Source: Actomonas sp051209155 (GTDB taxonomy: Bacteria > Verrucomicrobiota > Verrucomicrobiia > Opitutales > Opitutaceae). From it: a stretch of DNA of 64,000 nt. The stretch lies in assembly GCA_051209155.1 (NCBI GenBank), contig JBPJGB010000001.1, one strand, 5' to 3'. A program made the position numbers and the translations under genes. The notes under the pieces are model-generated. The model was not told the origin of the DNA, did not search any database, and saw only the letters and a program-made list of their open reading frames with translations. Positions 44,962-53,493 of the stretch are shown here, piece after piece (the stretch's first letter is position 1; each line of letters starts with the position of its first letter).

Positions 44962-46149
44962 ATGCGTCGCACCTGCCTCTTTCTTCTCTCCCTGTTCGCG
45001 TTTTCCCTCTTCGCCCAGAACAACCGTGTCACCGAATTTGACGTCGATGTGCGAGTGGCGGTGTCCTCGGTGCCGGTGCGGGTGAGCGCAAGTCCGGAGG
45101 AACTGGATCGTCTGGCCAACTACGCGTTCGAGGCGCACGGGCATTATCAGCGGGACAACAACAACCCGCTCTTCGACATCCGCTTCACGGCCGTGGCGGG
45201 CAACCGGGTGCAGGTCGATGTGACACGTGGATCGACGCGGGTGGTGAGCCGTCAGGTTGCCGGGACTTCGTTGCGCAATGCCTTGCTCAAAGCGGCGGAC
45301 GTCGCGGTCGAGAGCACCGGTGGCGGCAAGGGTTTCTTCGCGTCGCAGCTTGCCTTCATTTCGCAGCGCACGGGTCAGACCGAGGTGTATGTGGGGGATC
45401 TGTTTTTTGGCGAGGTGCGCCAGCTCACGGCGGACCGCGCCTCGGCGATGGCCCCGCGTTGGTCGCCGGACGGCAGCAAGCTCCTCTACACGAGTTTCCA
45501 TCGTTCCGTGGCCTCCAACATTTTCCAGATCGATATGAAGTCGATGCAGCGCACCGAGTTTGTCCGCTTCAAGGGCACCAACCAGAGCGCGCGCTTCAGC
45601 CCGGATGGATCCAAGGTGGCGATGGTGCTGAGCGGTGAGGGCAATCCCGAGATTTATGTGGCCAACGCCAATGGCCGTGGCGTGGCCCGTCGCACCACCA
45701 CGCGGGGCGTCGAATCTTCGCCGGTGTTTTCGCCGGATGGCCGGCAGCTGCTATTCACCTCCGACGCCATGGGCGGGCCGCAGCTTTTTGTCATGCCGGT
45801 GGGCGGTGGCCGCATGAGCCGGCTCCCGACCAACATCAGCCGCTACTGCGCGGAGCCTGATTGGAGCGTCGGCAATCCGGACAAGATCGCTTTCACCATG
45901 CGGATTGGCAGTGGGTTCCAGATTGGCCTGTTCGACATGAGCACCCGTGCGACCGCCGTGCAGGTGTCCCGCGCGCCGCAGGACGCGGTGGAGCCGGCTT
46001 GGCTGGCCGATGGCCGCCATCTGCTCTACACCGCCCGGTCGGCCAACCAACGTAGTGTTTGGATTTTGGATACGGAAACCAAGAAAGCGACGCGCTTGAG
46101 CCCGACCTCGCTCGGCTCGGTCTCGCAGGCCGCGCCGGTGTTGCGCTGA
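44962..46149 (+). CDS. tolB: TolB-like periplasmic beta-propeller protein
   Basis: A 395-residue exported protein. A signal peptide (about residues 1-18) precedes an N-terminal alpha/beta domain of the TolB type (residues 20-125). A six-bladed propeller follows, with WD40-like PD40 repeats such as APRWSPDGSKLLYTS, SARFSPDGSKVAMV and SPVFSPDGRQLLFTS. TolB is part of the Tol-Pal envelope system. No tolA, tolQ, tolR or pal is adjacent. The ATG at 44962 starts the signal peptide; an earlier TTG/ATG at 44932 adds ten residues. It is convergent with the site-2 protease gene. Confidence 0.88.
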   Translation: MRRTCLFLLSLFAFSLFAQNNRVTEFDVDVRVAVSSVPVRVSASPEELDRLANYAFEAHGHYQRDNNNPLFDIRFTAVAGNRVQVDVTRGSTRVVSRQVAGTSLRNALLKAADVAVESTGGGKGFFASQLAFISQRTGQTEVYVGDLFFGEVRQLTADRASAMAPRWSPDGSKLLYTSFHRSVASNIFQIDMKSMQRTEFVRFKGTNQSARFSPDGSKVAMVLSGEGNPEIYVANANGRGVARRTTTRGVESSPVFSPDGRQLLFTSDAMGGPQLFVMPVGGGRMSRLPTNISRYCAEPDWSVGNPDKIAFTMRIGSGFQIGLFDMSTRATAVQVSRAPQDAVEPAWLADGRHLLYTARSANQRSVWILDTETKKATRLSPTSLGSVSQAAPVLR

Positions 46150-46162
46150 CTTTGTTCGCGTT

Positions 46163-47848
46163 CTACCGCGGCAGCAGCTCGCCCAGGAGGTGCGCCCACT
46201 TGCCGCCGTCGGTGGTGGCGTAGAAACGCAACGCGAGCAGCACCCCGGCAAAGGTCGCGAGGTGGACCCCGGCGAAGGCCAGCCCGATCCTGAGCCTCGG
46301 CGGGCGCATCTGCAGCTCCTTCAACACTGAGCCGGTCTGTTGGGTGAGCGCGTTCAGATCGAGTTCGCCGGGAAGGTTTCGCTGCAGAGCGGCTATGATG
46401 CGTCGTGCCAGTTCCCGTGGGGCGAGTCCGCGTTCGTCCGCGGCCTTGGCTAGGAGCGCAGGCATTTCCGCCGGAGCGTTGGGGACTTTGGAAGGTGTGG
46501 CTGATGGAGTCGGTAACGACTCGCGCAGTTGCTGGGTCAGGATCGAGAGCCGATAGTTCGAGCGGAGAGTCAGGGCCATGAGCACGGCGGGTAGGAAGAG
46601 CACATACACGTGGGTCCACCATGCTCCCATTGCCAGTAGCACGACGGCGGCCGACCGTGTAAACAGGTCGATGCGCGGATGACGCGCGGTCCACAGGGCA
46701 TTGACCACGCCTCCGCCGTCGAGGGGCAGAATCGGCAGGAGGTTGAGCCCATTGATCAGCAGGCTCACCATGGCGAAGGCGACCAACCACTCCATCCCCG
46801 TTTGCAGGCCGACGACGCCGACGCCGATGCCGACCAGGAAACCGAAGATGGGTCCCGCCAGGGCAACGATCGATTGTCGCCAGCCGGCAATCTCGTGGGG
46901 CTGGCCGGTGGCTGCGGCGCCGACCAGAGGAATGAGAAACATGCCTAGGTTGGTGTAACCGAGGCGCCGCATCGCCAAAAGGTGGCCCAGCTCGTGCACG
47001 ACCAACACCGGGATCAGCAGGACCGCGAACTCGAAGGTCCAAACCGCCGCGCCGAGTGCCAAAAACAGCAAGGCGGAGACGGAGAAAGTCAGCAGGCGGC
47101 TGGTGAGCTGCTCTTGCGCGCGGTTCTGCGCGCGCATGACCTGGATGAGCCCGTCGACCTCGTCCGCCTCGAGCAACGCCCGGGTGAGCTCGGTCCAACC
47201 ATCCAACCTGGGCACGAGAACCCCGCGCGCCTGCTGGAAATCGAACCACTCCGCGTGCAGCTCGTGCGGATCTGCCGGCACGGTGGTGCCGTCCGCCGTC
47301 CGGCTTCGGGTCAGGTGGAAAGCCCATAGGTTCGACGCATCCAGGGACGTTTCGTGCGTGATCGCATATTGTTTCGGCCAAGAAAGAGAGAGCGGCCCAT
47401 TGGTGCTCAGCAGCCGTCGCCCGGACGCGGTCGTGGTGAGGAAGGTCGTGGTCGCCGGCCAATCCGGTTGAGCTGAATCGCCGCGATCAGGATTGAGGGT
47501 GACCCATGCAACCGTGCGGCGATCATCCGGGTGGCTGAGCCACACGCCGGCGAAGTGGGTCGACGCGTAGAGGTCGCGCCAGTGGTAACTGAACTCGACG
47601 GTGAATCCGACGGCCGAGAGTTGAGCCACGATCTGCTCGACTGGGTTCCGGTGTGCCGTCGGCCAAGCGGCTAGCGGCATGGCCAAGGGGTGGAGCGATC
47701 GCAGGGGGGGCCGCGAGGGTCGAATGCTGGTCCGGATTCCCAAGCCTTTGGCCAAAAGGCGGAGGGTTCGCTCGTGCGGGCTGCCCGGGAGCCGAACGAG
47801 CTCCGCCCAATCCAGGCGGCGGGAGTTGATCTGATGGAGCGTGCTCAT
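46163..47848 (-). CDS. Site-2 protease family membrane protein with a long N-terminal region
   Basis: A 561-residue M50-family protein. The N-terminal 240 residues are soluble and do not match a domain I recognise; they include RDLYASTHFAGVWLSH and a Glu-rich helix. Then come about six membrane helices with the zinc motif HELGH at 285-289 and LPILPLDGGGVVN near 395, the third metal-ligand site. A cytoplasmic linker (about 450-520) and a last helix end the protein. This is a different architecture from RseP, which has PDZ domains. The substrate is unknown. It is transcribed towards tolB with only 13 bases between the stops. Confidence 0.8.
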   Translation of the reverse strand: MSTLHQINSRRLDWAELVRLPGSPHERTLRLLAKGLGIRTSIRPSRPPLRSLHPLAMPLAAWPTAHRNPVEQIVAQLSAVGFTVEFSYHWRDLYASTHFAGVWLSHPDDRRTVAWVTLNPDRGDSAQPDWPATTTFLTTTASGRRLLSTNGPLSLSWPKQYAITHETSLDASNLWAFHLTRSRTADGTTVPADPHELHAEWFDFQQARGVLVPRLDGWTELTRALLEADEVDGLIQVMRAQNRAQEQLTSRLLTFSVSALLFLALGAAVWTFEFAVLLIPVLVVHELGHLLAMRRLGYTNLGMFLIPLVGAAATGQPHEIAGWRQSIVALAGPIFGFLVGIGVGVVGLQTGMEWLVAFAMVSLLINGLNLLPILPLDGGGVVNALWTARHPRIDLFTRSAAVVLLAMGAWWTHVYVLFLPAVLMALTLRSNYRLSILTQQLRESLPTPSATPSKVPNAPAEMPALLAKAADERGLAPRELARRIIAALQRNLPGELDLNALTQQTGSVLKELQMRPPRLRIGLAFAGVHLATFAGVLLALRFYATTDGGKWAHLLGELLPR

Positions 47849-47908
47849 GGGCGTTCGGCGGACGGAGGCGTTGCGGAGCTGGGACCCGTGTGATGATTTT
47901 CCGTGCGC

Positions 47909-47939
47909 AAAAAAACCGCATCTCCCGAAGCAGATGCGG
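47909..47939 (-). terminator. Intrinsic terminator of sodA
   Basis: CCGCATCT (47916-47923) and AGATGCGG (47932-47939) form an 8-bp stem. On the minus strand it is followed by seven T residues, 28 bases after the sodA stop. Confidence 0.9.
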
Positions 47940-47966
47940 CTGAGGTGAAATGAGTTGTGGCAGTGC

Positions 47967-48599
47967 TCAGGCGATGGCGGCCGCGTAGTTGGCGGCGGCG
48001 GCGTCCCAATCGACCACGTTCCAGAAGGCGGCGATGTAGTCGGGGCGCTTGTTCTGATAGTTCAGATAGTAGGCATGCTCCCAGACATCGAGACCGATGA
48101 CCGGCGTGCCGCCGATGCCGGCGACGGCCTCACCCATGAGCGGGCTGTCCTGGTTGGCGGTGGAGCCAACGGCCAGCTTCTTGTCAGCGGTGACGTAGAG
48201 CCAGGCCCAGCCGGAGCCGAAGCGGTTGGCGCCGGCGGCGGCGAACTTCTCTTTCATCGCGTCGAAGGAACCGAAGCTCGCGTCGATCGCGGCAGCGAGG
48301 TCGCCGGTGGGGGCGCCACCCTTGCCGGGGCCGAGGATGGTCCAGAAGAAGGAGTGGTTGGCGTGGCCACCACCGTTGTTGCGCACGGCGGCGCGGATGG
48401 CGTCGGGAACCTTGGAGAGGTCGGAAATGAGATCGTTCACGCTGAGGGCGGCGAGATCGGCGTGGCCCTCAAGGGCGGCGTTGACCTTGGTGATGTAGGT
48501 CTGGTGATGCTTGCCGTGATGGATTTCCATCGTGCGGGCGTCGAAGTGCGGTTCGAGCGCGTCGGCGGCGTAGGGCAGGGCGGGTAGTTCGTATGCCAT
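47967..48599 (-). CDS. sodA: Superoxide dismutase, Mn/Fe family
   Basis: A 210-residue SOD. Metal ligands are readable: the first His in HHGKHHQTYITK, the second His in NNGGGHANHSFFW, and Asp and His in LDVWEHAYY. The GGGHANH segment and NQDSPLM stretch are of the Mn type (Fe enzymes usually have AQxWNH), though cambialistic use cannot be excluded. It detoxifies superoxide in the cytoplasm. It has no signal peptide. tadA lies upstream on the same strand with a 67-base gap. A strong terminator follows. Confidence 0.95.
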   Translation of the reverse strand: MAYELPALPYAADALEPHFDARTMEIHHGKHHQTYITKVNAALEGHADLAALSVNDLISDLSKVPDAIRAAVRNNGGGHANHSFFWTILGPGKGGAPTGDLAAAIDASFGSFDAMKEKFAAAGANRFGSGWAWLYVTADKKLAVGSTANQDSPLMGEAVAGIGGTPVIGLDVWEHAYYLNYQNKRPDYIAAFWNVVDWDAAAANYAAAIA

Positions 48600-48666
48600 A
48601 ATGAGTTATGCGGTTTGGATTATGAAAATCGCGAGGGTGTAAACGTGCGGTCGGGAGGCTGAATCG

Positions 48667-49227
48667 TCAACTGTCTGCGCCGGTTTCCGGCGAAGTCGGT
48701 GAACCTGGCATTGCGCGTTTGAGACGGAAGTAGGCTTGAATGAGTTCGCGGCATTCTGCCTCGAGCACGCCACCGGCGGTGATGGCGCAGCGATGGTTGA
48801 CGCGCGGGAGCTCGCTCAGGTTGGTGGCACCACCGAGGCAACCCATCTTGGGGTCCGGCACGGCGTAGACCACGCGGGCGACGCGCGACATGATCGACGC
48901 GCCGGAGCACATGGGGCAGGGTTCCTTGGTGACGTAGAGGGTGCAGCGTTCGAGGCGCCAGTCGCCGATCGCGCGGGCGGCTTGGGTCATGGCGAGGATC
49001 TCGGCGTGGGCGGTGGGGTCGTCGCCGTGTTCGACGGTGTTGTGGGCGGAGGCAATGACTTCGCCGTCGCGCTCGATCACGCAGCCAATCGGCACCTCGT
49101 CGGCCCGCCAGGCATCGATCGCCTGATTGAAGGCGAGGCTCATGTAGAAGGTGTCGTCGCGCACCAATTGCGACGGATACCGCTTCTCGAACGGGCAGGG
49201 CAGCGGTTGGGGAGCGGGGTCAGGCAT
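48667..49227 (-). CDS. tadA: tRNA adenosine deaminase TadA/nucleoside deaminase
   Basis: A 186-residue CDA-fold zinc deaminase. The zinc and proton-shuttle motifs are HAE at about residues 73-75 and PCPMC at 103-107. TadA converts A34 to inosine in tRNA-Arg(ACG); guanine deaminases share the same motifs. The protein is longer than E. coli TadA by about 20 residues, mainly at the N-terminus (PDPAPQPLPCPFEKRYPSQL) and a short tail. The neighbouring CLGGATNLSELPRVNHRC stretch replaces the usual GAAGS. TadA is the likely but not proven role. Confidence 0.8.
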   Translation of the reverse strand: MPDPAPQPLPCPFEKRYPSQLVRDDTFYMSLAFNQAIDAWRADEVPIGCVIERDGEVIASAHNTVEHGDDPTAHAEILAMTQAARAIGDWRLERCTLYVTKEPCPMCSGASIMSRVARVVYAVPDPKMGCLGGATNLSELPRVNHRCAITAGGVLEAECRELIQAYFRLKRAMPGSPTSPETGADS

Positions 49228-49347
49228 CGGGCGTCCGGGAGTAAAGCCTTGACTAAGCGGCGCCTTCCTTGGCTTACAAGTGGCTTTTGCGCACCGAACT
49301 TATCTGTATGACCAAACACCTGACCATTGCCCACGCGGGCCTTTTCT

Positions 49348-49620
49348 ATGCCTGACGGAGATTCGATTGAAGTGGAGGGCAAGATCGTTGCCGTTCTCCC
49401 GGGCACGATGTTCAGAGTGGAATTGGCGAACGGGCACCAGGTGCTCGCGCACATCTCCGGCAAGCTGCGCAAGCACTTCATCAAGATCGCGGCAGGCGAT
49501 ACGGTGAAGATGGAGATGAGTCCCTACGACTTGGAAAAGGCGCGCATCACCTATCGCATGCGCACGCCACCTCCGGGTGGTTTCCGTCCGCGGCCGGGTG
49601 GCGGCGGTCGCCGCCGCTGA
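49348..49620 (+). CDS. infA: Translation initiation factor IF-1 with C-terminal extension
   Basis: A 90-residue S1-fold protein. The core MPDGDSIEVEGKIVAVLPG and the pattern GKLRKHFIKIAAGDTVKMEMSPYDLEKARITYR match IF-1. The family is normally about 72 residues; this one adds about 18 residues rich in Pro, Gly and Arg (RTPPPGGFRPRPGGGGRRR). IF-1 binds the ribosomal A site during initiation. The ATG at 49348 has no Shine-Dalgarno; an upstream TTG at 49327 would add seven unrelated residues. xerD follows 64 bases later. Confidence 0.92.
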   Translation: MPDGDSIEVEGKIVAVLPGTMFRVELANGHQVLAHISGKLRKHFIKIAAGDTVKMEMSPYDLEKARITYRMRTPPPGGFRPRPGGGGRRR

Positions 49621-49684
49621 GAGTTTGCGATCGCGACCGGTGCGCTGACTTGCGGACCGGGATTCGGACACCCAAGGTGCGCCC

Positions 49685-50632
49685 ATGGCAGGGTCGTCCC
49701 GACGCAAAGCGCAGGTGGTGGAGTTGGATCCGGCGTGGCTGGATTCGTTGACCGACTTCGCCGCGTCCCTGGAGCTCGAACGCGGTCGCTCCGCCAAAAC
49801 CGTCGAAGCCTACGAGAGCGACCTGCGCCAAGCCGCCGCCTTTTTTTCGTCCTCGGGTCGAACAGGTTGGCGACAGGTCAAAGGAGCCGACGCCACGGCC
49901 TGGGCGCGCGAGTTGAGTGATCGCCAGATGGCGGCGTCGAGCACGTCGCGCAAATTGTCGGCGCTACGCATGTTTGCCCGTTACCTCGTGCACAACGGCG
50001 ATCGGCCGGACGATTTCACCGAGCTGCTCGAGGGCCCCAAATTGCGGCGCAAGTTGCCCGACACGCTGACCAACGAGGAGGTGGAGCGCATCCTCTCCGC
50101 CCCCACCGGGGGGGATGCTTTCGGGCTGCGCGATCGGGCGATTCTCGAGTTGTTCTACTCCAGTGGGCTGCGGGTGTCGGAGCTGTGCGGGCTGATGTTG
50201 CAGCAGGTTGATCTCGAGCACGGTTTCGTGCGGGTGTTCGGCAAAGGCGCCAAGGAGCGCGTGGTGCCGGTCGGCGGCGCGGCGTCTCGCGCTCTTGCGG
50301 CTTATTTGGAATCCGGTCGCGCGCACTTTGTGAAGCCGCGCAAGACGGGCAGTCAGCTCTTCCTCAGCCAGCGCGGCACCGCCATTTCGCGGAAAATGGT
50401 GTGGGTGTTGGTGAAGGATTATACGCTGCGGGCCGGCATCACCAAACCGGTGAAGCCACATCTGCTGCGGCACTCTTTTGCGACCCATCTGCTCGGCGGC
50501 GGTGCGGACTTGCGCGCGATTCAGGAAATGTTGGGCCACGCCAATATCGGCACCACCCAGATCTACACGGCGGTGGAGCAGAAGCGACTGGTGGAGCACC
50601 ACACGAAATTTCATCCGCGCAACCAAGAGTGA
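49685..50632 (+). CDS. xerD: Tyrosine recombinase XerC/XerD family
   Basis: A 315-residue site-specific recombinase. The N-terminal SAM-like domain runs to about residue 120. The catalytic domain contains the Arg in SSGLRVSELCGL, the Lys in GKGAKERVVPVG, H-x-x-R in HLLRHSFATHLL, the His in LGHANIGTTQ, and the nucleophile Tyr in IYTAVEQ. It fits chromosome-dimer resolution at dif. The sequence is closer to XerD than XerC (partial reading). A dif site was not identified in the window. Confidence 0.93.
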   Translation: MAGSSRRKAQVVELDPAWLDSLTDFAASLELERGRSAKTVEAYESDLRQAAAFFSSSGRTGWRQVKGADATAWARELSDRQMAASSTSRKLSALRMFARYLVHNGDRPDDFTELLEGPKLRRKLPDTLTNEEVERILSAPTGGDAFGLRDRAILELFYSSGLRVSELCGLMLQQVDLEHGFVRVFGKGAKERVVPVGGAASRALAAYLESGRAHFVKPRKTGSQLFLSQRGTAISRKMVWVLVKDYTLRAGITKPVKPHLLRHSFATHLLGGGADLRAIQEMLGHANIGTTQIYTAVEQKRLVEHHTKFHPRNQE

Positions 50633-50729
50633 GGGCCGTCCGGCCTCGCGTGGACGTTATTGAACGGCCACCGGAGCCCTTGGTCGGGCTTTGCTAGACA
50701 AGTGTCCCGTCGCATGCAGGTTGAGGGTG

Positions 50730-53474
50730 ATGCTTTCGGCTCGGGCCCCTTTACCCCCTTCCCGGCTCCCGCGATGCGCTTCGGCGTGGCTCGGTTGTGC
50801 CTTTTCCCTGCTCGCGGTTTTTCCGGCGGTGGCCGACACGCTCGACGATCCGGTGCTGGCCTTCGTCGACGAGTTTTGTGTGCGCTGTCACAATCCGGTC
50901 GACCGGGAGGGAAACCTTGATCTCGAGGACAAGCGGCTGCGGGCGGACGACCCCGATGACTTTGCCCGCTGGGTGCTGATGCATGACCGGGTGTTGTCGG
51001 GCGAAATGCCGCCCACCAAGCGTCGCCGCCCGTCGGACGATCAAGTGGCGGTCTTCGTCAAGGCGTTGAGCGCGGAGCTCACCCGCAGCGAGGTCGAGCG
51101 CTACGAGGCCGACGGACGCGCGGTGCAGCGTCGTCTCAACCGCTACGAATACGAAAACGCCGTGCGGGATCTGCTGCAAGTGCCTTGGGTGCGGCTCAAG
51201 GAACGTCTGCCGCAGGATGGCGAGTCCCATCGTTTCAACAAGATTGGCTCGGCGCTCGACGTGTCGCACGTGCAGATGGCGCGTTACCTTTCGGCCGCGG
51301 ACTACGCGTTGCGTCAGACCATGAGCGAGCAACTGACCGCCCTCTCGCCGACGGTTGAGCGCTACTACGCCCGGGATGAACCAAGCCTGGTGCGTAATTT
51401 TCGTCCCCGTCAGGGCAGCACGCTCACCGATCGCCATGCTTTTCCGGTGCTCGACAGCCATGCCCAACCGGAGGTGCGGGCAGGGCGTGCGCCGATCACC
51501 AGCCCGGAGACCCGTGAGCGCGAAGCGGTCGGCAAGGTATCGAGCACCTTCAGCGATGCGGGAGGCTATCGCTGGGGTGGTTTCCGCGCGCCGGTGGGCG
51601 GGCGCTACAAACTGCGCTTCAAAGGCTACACGGTGTGGGTGAGCGGTGGGGGCGTGAGCCGGTGGTTCTTCAATGGCACGGGAGAGGCCAAAGCGCCGGT
51701 CTACTGGTTGCCGCTGTGGCATCGCCCCAACCTCGACGAAGTCTGGCCGGGGCGCCGGAGCGAGCCGATCGGCGTCTTCGCGCAAAGTGACGGGCAGGGG
51801 CGTTTCCTGGGCACCTTCGATTTTGCGCCCGAGCCCGGCGTGCACGAACTGGAGGTCACGCTCGCACCCAACGAGGTCATTCAGACCGACGGCTCGCGCC
51901 TCTTCCGCACGCGGGTCAACGGCACCAACGAACAATACATCAATCCGCTGGCCGAGCCCGACGGCATGCCCGGTTACGCGGTGCAGTGGATGGAGGTCGA
52001 GGGACCGCTGCCGCGCGCTATGTCGCCGGTAACTGGATACGCGCGCCTTTTTGACGATCTGCCGTTGGTGCGGGTCGAGAACGGGGTGGGCGTGGACCTC
52101 GAGGTGGTGGCGCCGGACGAGCCCGGTGCCCCGCGGCCGTTCTTCCGCCGGGTGCCTCTGGCGAAAGTGCGGGCCGAGGTCGTAAGCGCGGATCCGGTCC
52201 ATGACTCCCGTCGGTTGCTGCGTCGCTTCATGGATCACGTTTACCGTGAGCCGGTCGAGGCCGCGGAGGTCGAACCCTTCGCCGCGTTGTTCGACCAGCA
52301 ATACGATCTCGGCGTCGGCTTCGCCCAAGCCATGATCTCCGCCTACACCGCGGTCCTGTCGTCGCCCGGATTTCTCTTTGTGCAGGAGTCGACGGGCGAG
52401 CTCGATGATCACGCCATCGCCACGCGTCTCGCCTTGTTTCTTTGGAACAGCGTGCCCGACGCTGAGCTGCGCAACCTCGCCGATCGCGGCAAACTGCGTG
52501 ATCCGGCCGTGCTGACGCAGCAGGTGGACCGACTCATTGCCGATCCCAAGTCACGCCGCTTTATCGATGCCTTCACCGACTACTGGCTCGACCTGCGCAA
52601 GTTCGACGACACGACGCCTTCGCCGACGCTCTACAACGATTACGAGTTGGACGATCCGCTGAAGCAGGCGGCGATTTTCGAAACCCAGCTGTTTGTGCAG
52701 GCATTGCTCCGGGACAATCTGCCGGCGCTGACGGTGGTCGATTCCGACTTTACCTTTCTGAATGAACGCCTCGCCGAGCACTATGACATACCCGGCGTCC
52801 ACGGGGCCGAGATGCGTCGGGTCGACCTGCCCGCCGGCTCGGTGCGAGGCGGCCTGCTCACGCAGGCGAGTGTCCTGAAGGTGACCGCCAATGGCACCAC
52901 GACCTCGCCGGTTATTCGCGGCAACTGGATCAACGAACGCATTCTCGGCTGGCAGAGCCGCCCGCCGCCCCCGGTGCCGGCGGTCGAGCCCGACATCCGC
53001 GGCGCCGTGACCATCCGGCAGCAATTGGAAAAGCATCGCGCAGATCCTTCCTGTGCTTCCTGTCACGCCCGCATGGATCCGCCGGGATTCGCCCTCGAGA
53101 GCTTTGATGTGATGGGTGGTTGGCGTGATCGCTACCGCGCGATCGACGAGGAAACCGAGCCGGTCAAAGGCATTGGCATGAACGGCCAGACTTTTATTTT
53201 CCATCACGGCCTGCCCGTCGATGCCAGCGGCGAGCTGCCCGATGGCAGCCCCTTCAACGACGTGCGTGAGTTCAAAGACCTGCTCCTCGCGCAGGAACAG
53301 GTCATCGCCCGCAATCTCGCCCGCCAACTCACCGTCTACGCCACTGGCGCGCCGGTCGGTTTTTCCGACCGTCCCGCCATCGAAGCGATCCTGCAGCGCG
53401 CCTCTCCCGAGCGCTACGGCATGCGCGCCCTCGTGCGTGAAATCGTGCTGAGCGATCTGTTCCTGCGCAAATAA
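50730..53474 (+). CDS. Exported DUF1592-type protein with c-type haem site
   Basis: A 914-residue secreted or periplasmic protein of the DUF1592 group common in Planctomycetes and Verrucomicrobia. After a signal peptide ending near AVA (about residue 37) comes a planctomycete-type cytochrome c domain with CVRCH (about residues 51-55). Next come DUF1587- and DUF1592-like regions, and a DUF1588/DUF1585 region near the C-terminus with CASCHARMDPPGFALESFD. Two CxxCH sites allow two haems. The ATG at 50730 has a GAGGGTG leader. The adjacent DUF1552 gene is its usual partner. The role is unknown, perhaps electron transfer to an extracellular oxidation. Confidence 0.9.
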   Translation: MLSARAPLPPSRLPRCASAWLGCAFSLLAVFPAVADTLDDPVLAFVDEFCVRCHNPVDREGNLDLEDKRLRADDPDDFARWVLMHDRVLSGEMPPTKRRRPSDDQVAVFVKALSAELTRSEVERYEADGRAVQRRLNRYEYENAVRDLLQVPWVRLKERLPQDGESHRFNKIGSALDVSHVQMARYLSAADYALRQTMSEQLTALSPTVERYYARDEPSLVRNFRPRQGSTLTDRHAFPVLDSHAQPEVRAGRAPITSPETREREAVGKVSSTFSDAGGYRWGGFRAPVGGRYKLRFKGYTVWVSGGGVSRWFFNGTGEAKAPVYWLPLWHRPNLDEVWPGRRSEPIGVFAQSDGQGRFLGTFDFAPEPGVHELEVTLAPNEVIQTDGSRLFRTRVNGTNEQYINPLAEPDGMPGYAVQWMEVEGPLPRAMSPVTGYARLFDDLPLVRVENGVGVDLEVVAPDEPGAPRPFFRRVPLAKVRAEVVSADPVHDSRRLLRRFMDHVYREPVEAAEVEPFAALFDQQYDLGVGFAQAMISAYTAVLSSPGFLFVQESTGELDDHAIATRLALFLWNSVPDAELRNLADRGKLRDPAVLTQQVDRLIADPKSRRFIDAFTDYWLDLRKFDDTTPSPTLYNDYELDDPLKQAAIFETQLFVQALLRDNLPALTVVDSDFTFLNERLAEHYDIPGVHGAEMRRVDLPAGSVRGGLLTQASVLKVTANGTTTSPVIRGNWINERILGWQSRPPPPVPAVEPDIRGAVTIRQQLEKHRADPSCASCHARMDPPGFALESFDVMGGWRDRYRAIDEETEPVKGIGMNGQTFIFHHGLPVDASGELPDGSPFNDVREFKDLLLAQEQVIARNLARQLTVYATGAPVGFSDRPAIEAILQRASPERYGMRALVREIVLSDLFLRK

Positions 53475-53493
53475 CCGTCCTGCCCGCCCCGTC

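Noticed and set aside
49685..50632. Integron or phage integrase
   Set aside because: The sequence fits the housekeeping XerC/XerD type, with no attachment sites, cargo genes or phage genes nearby.
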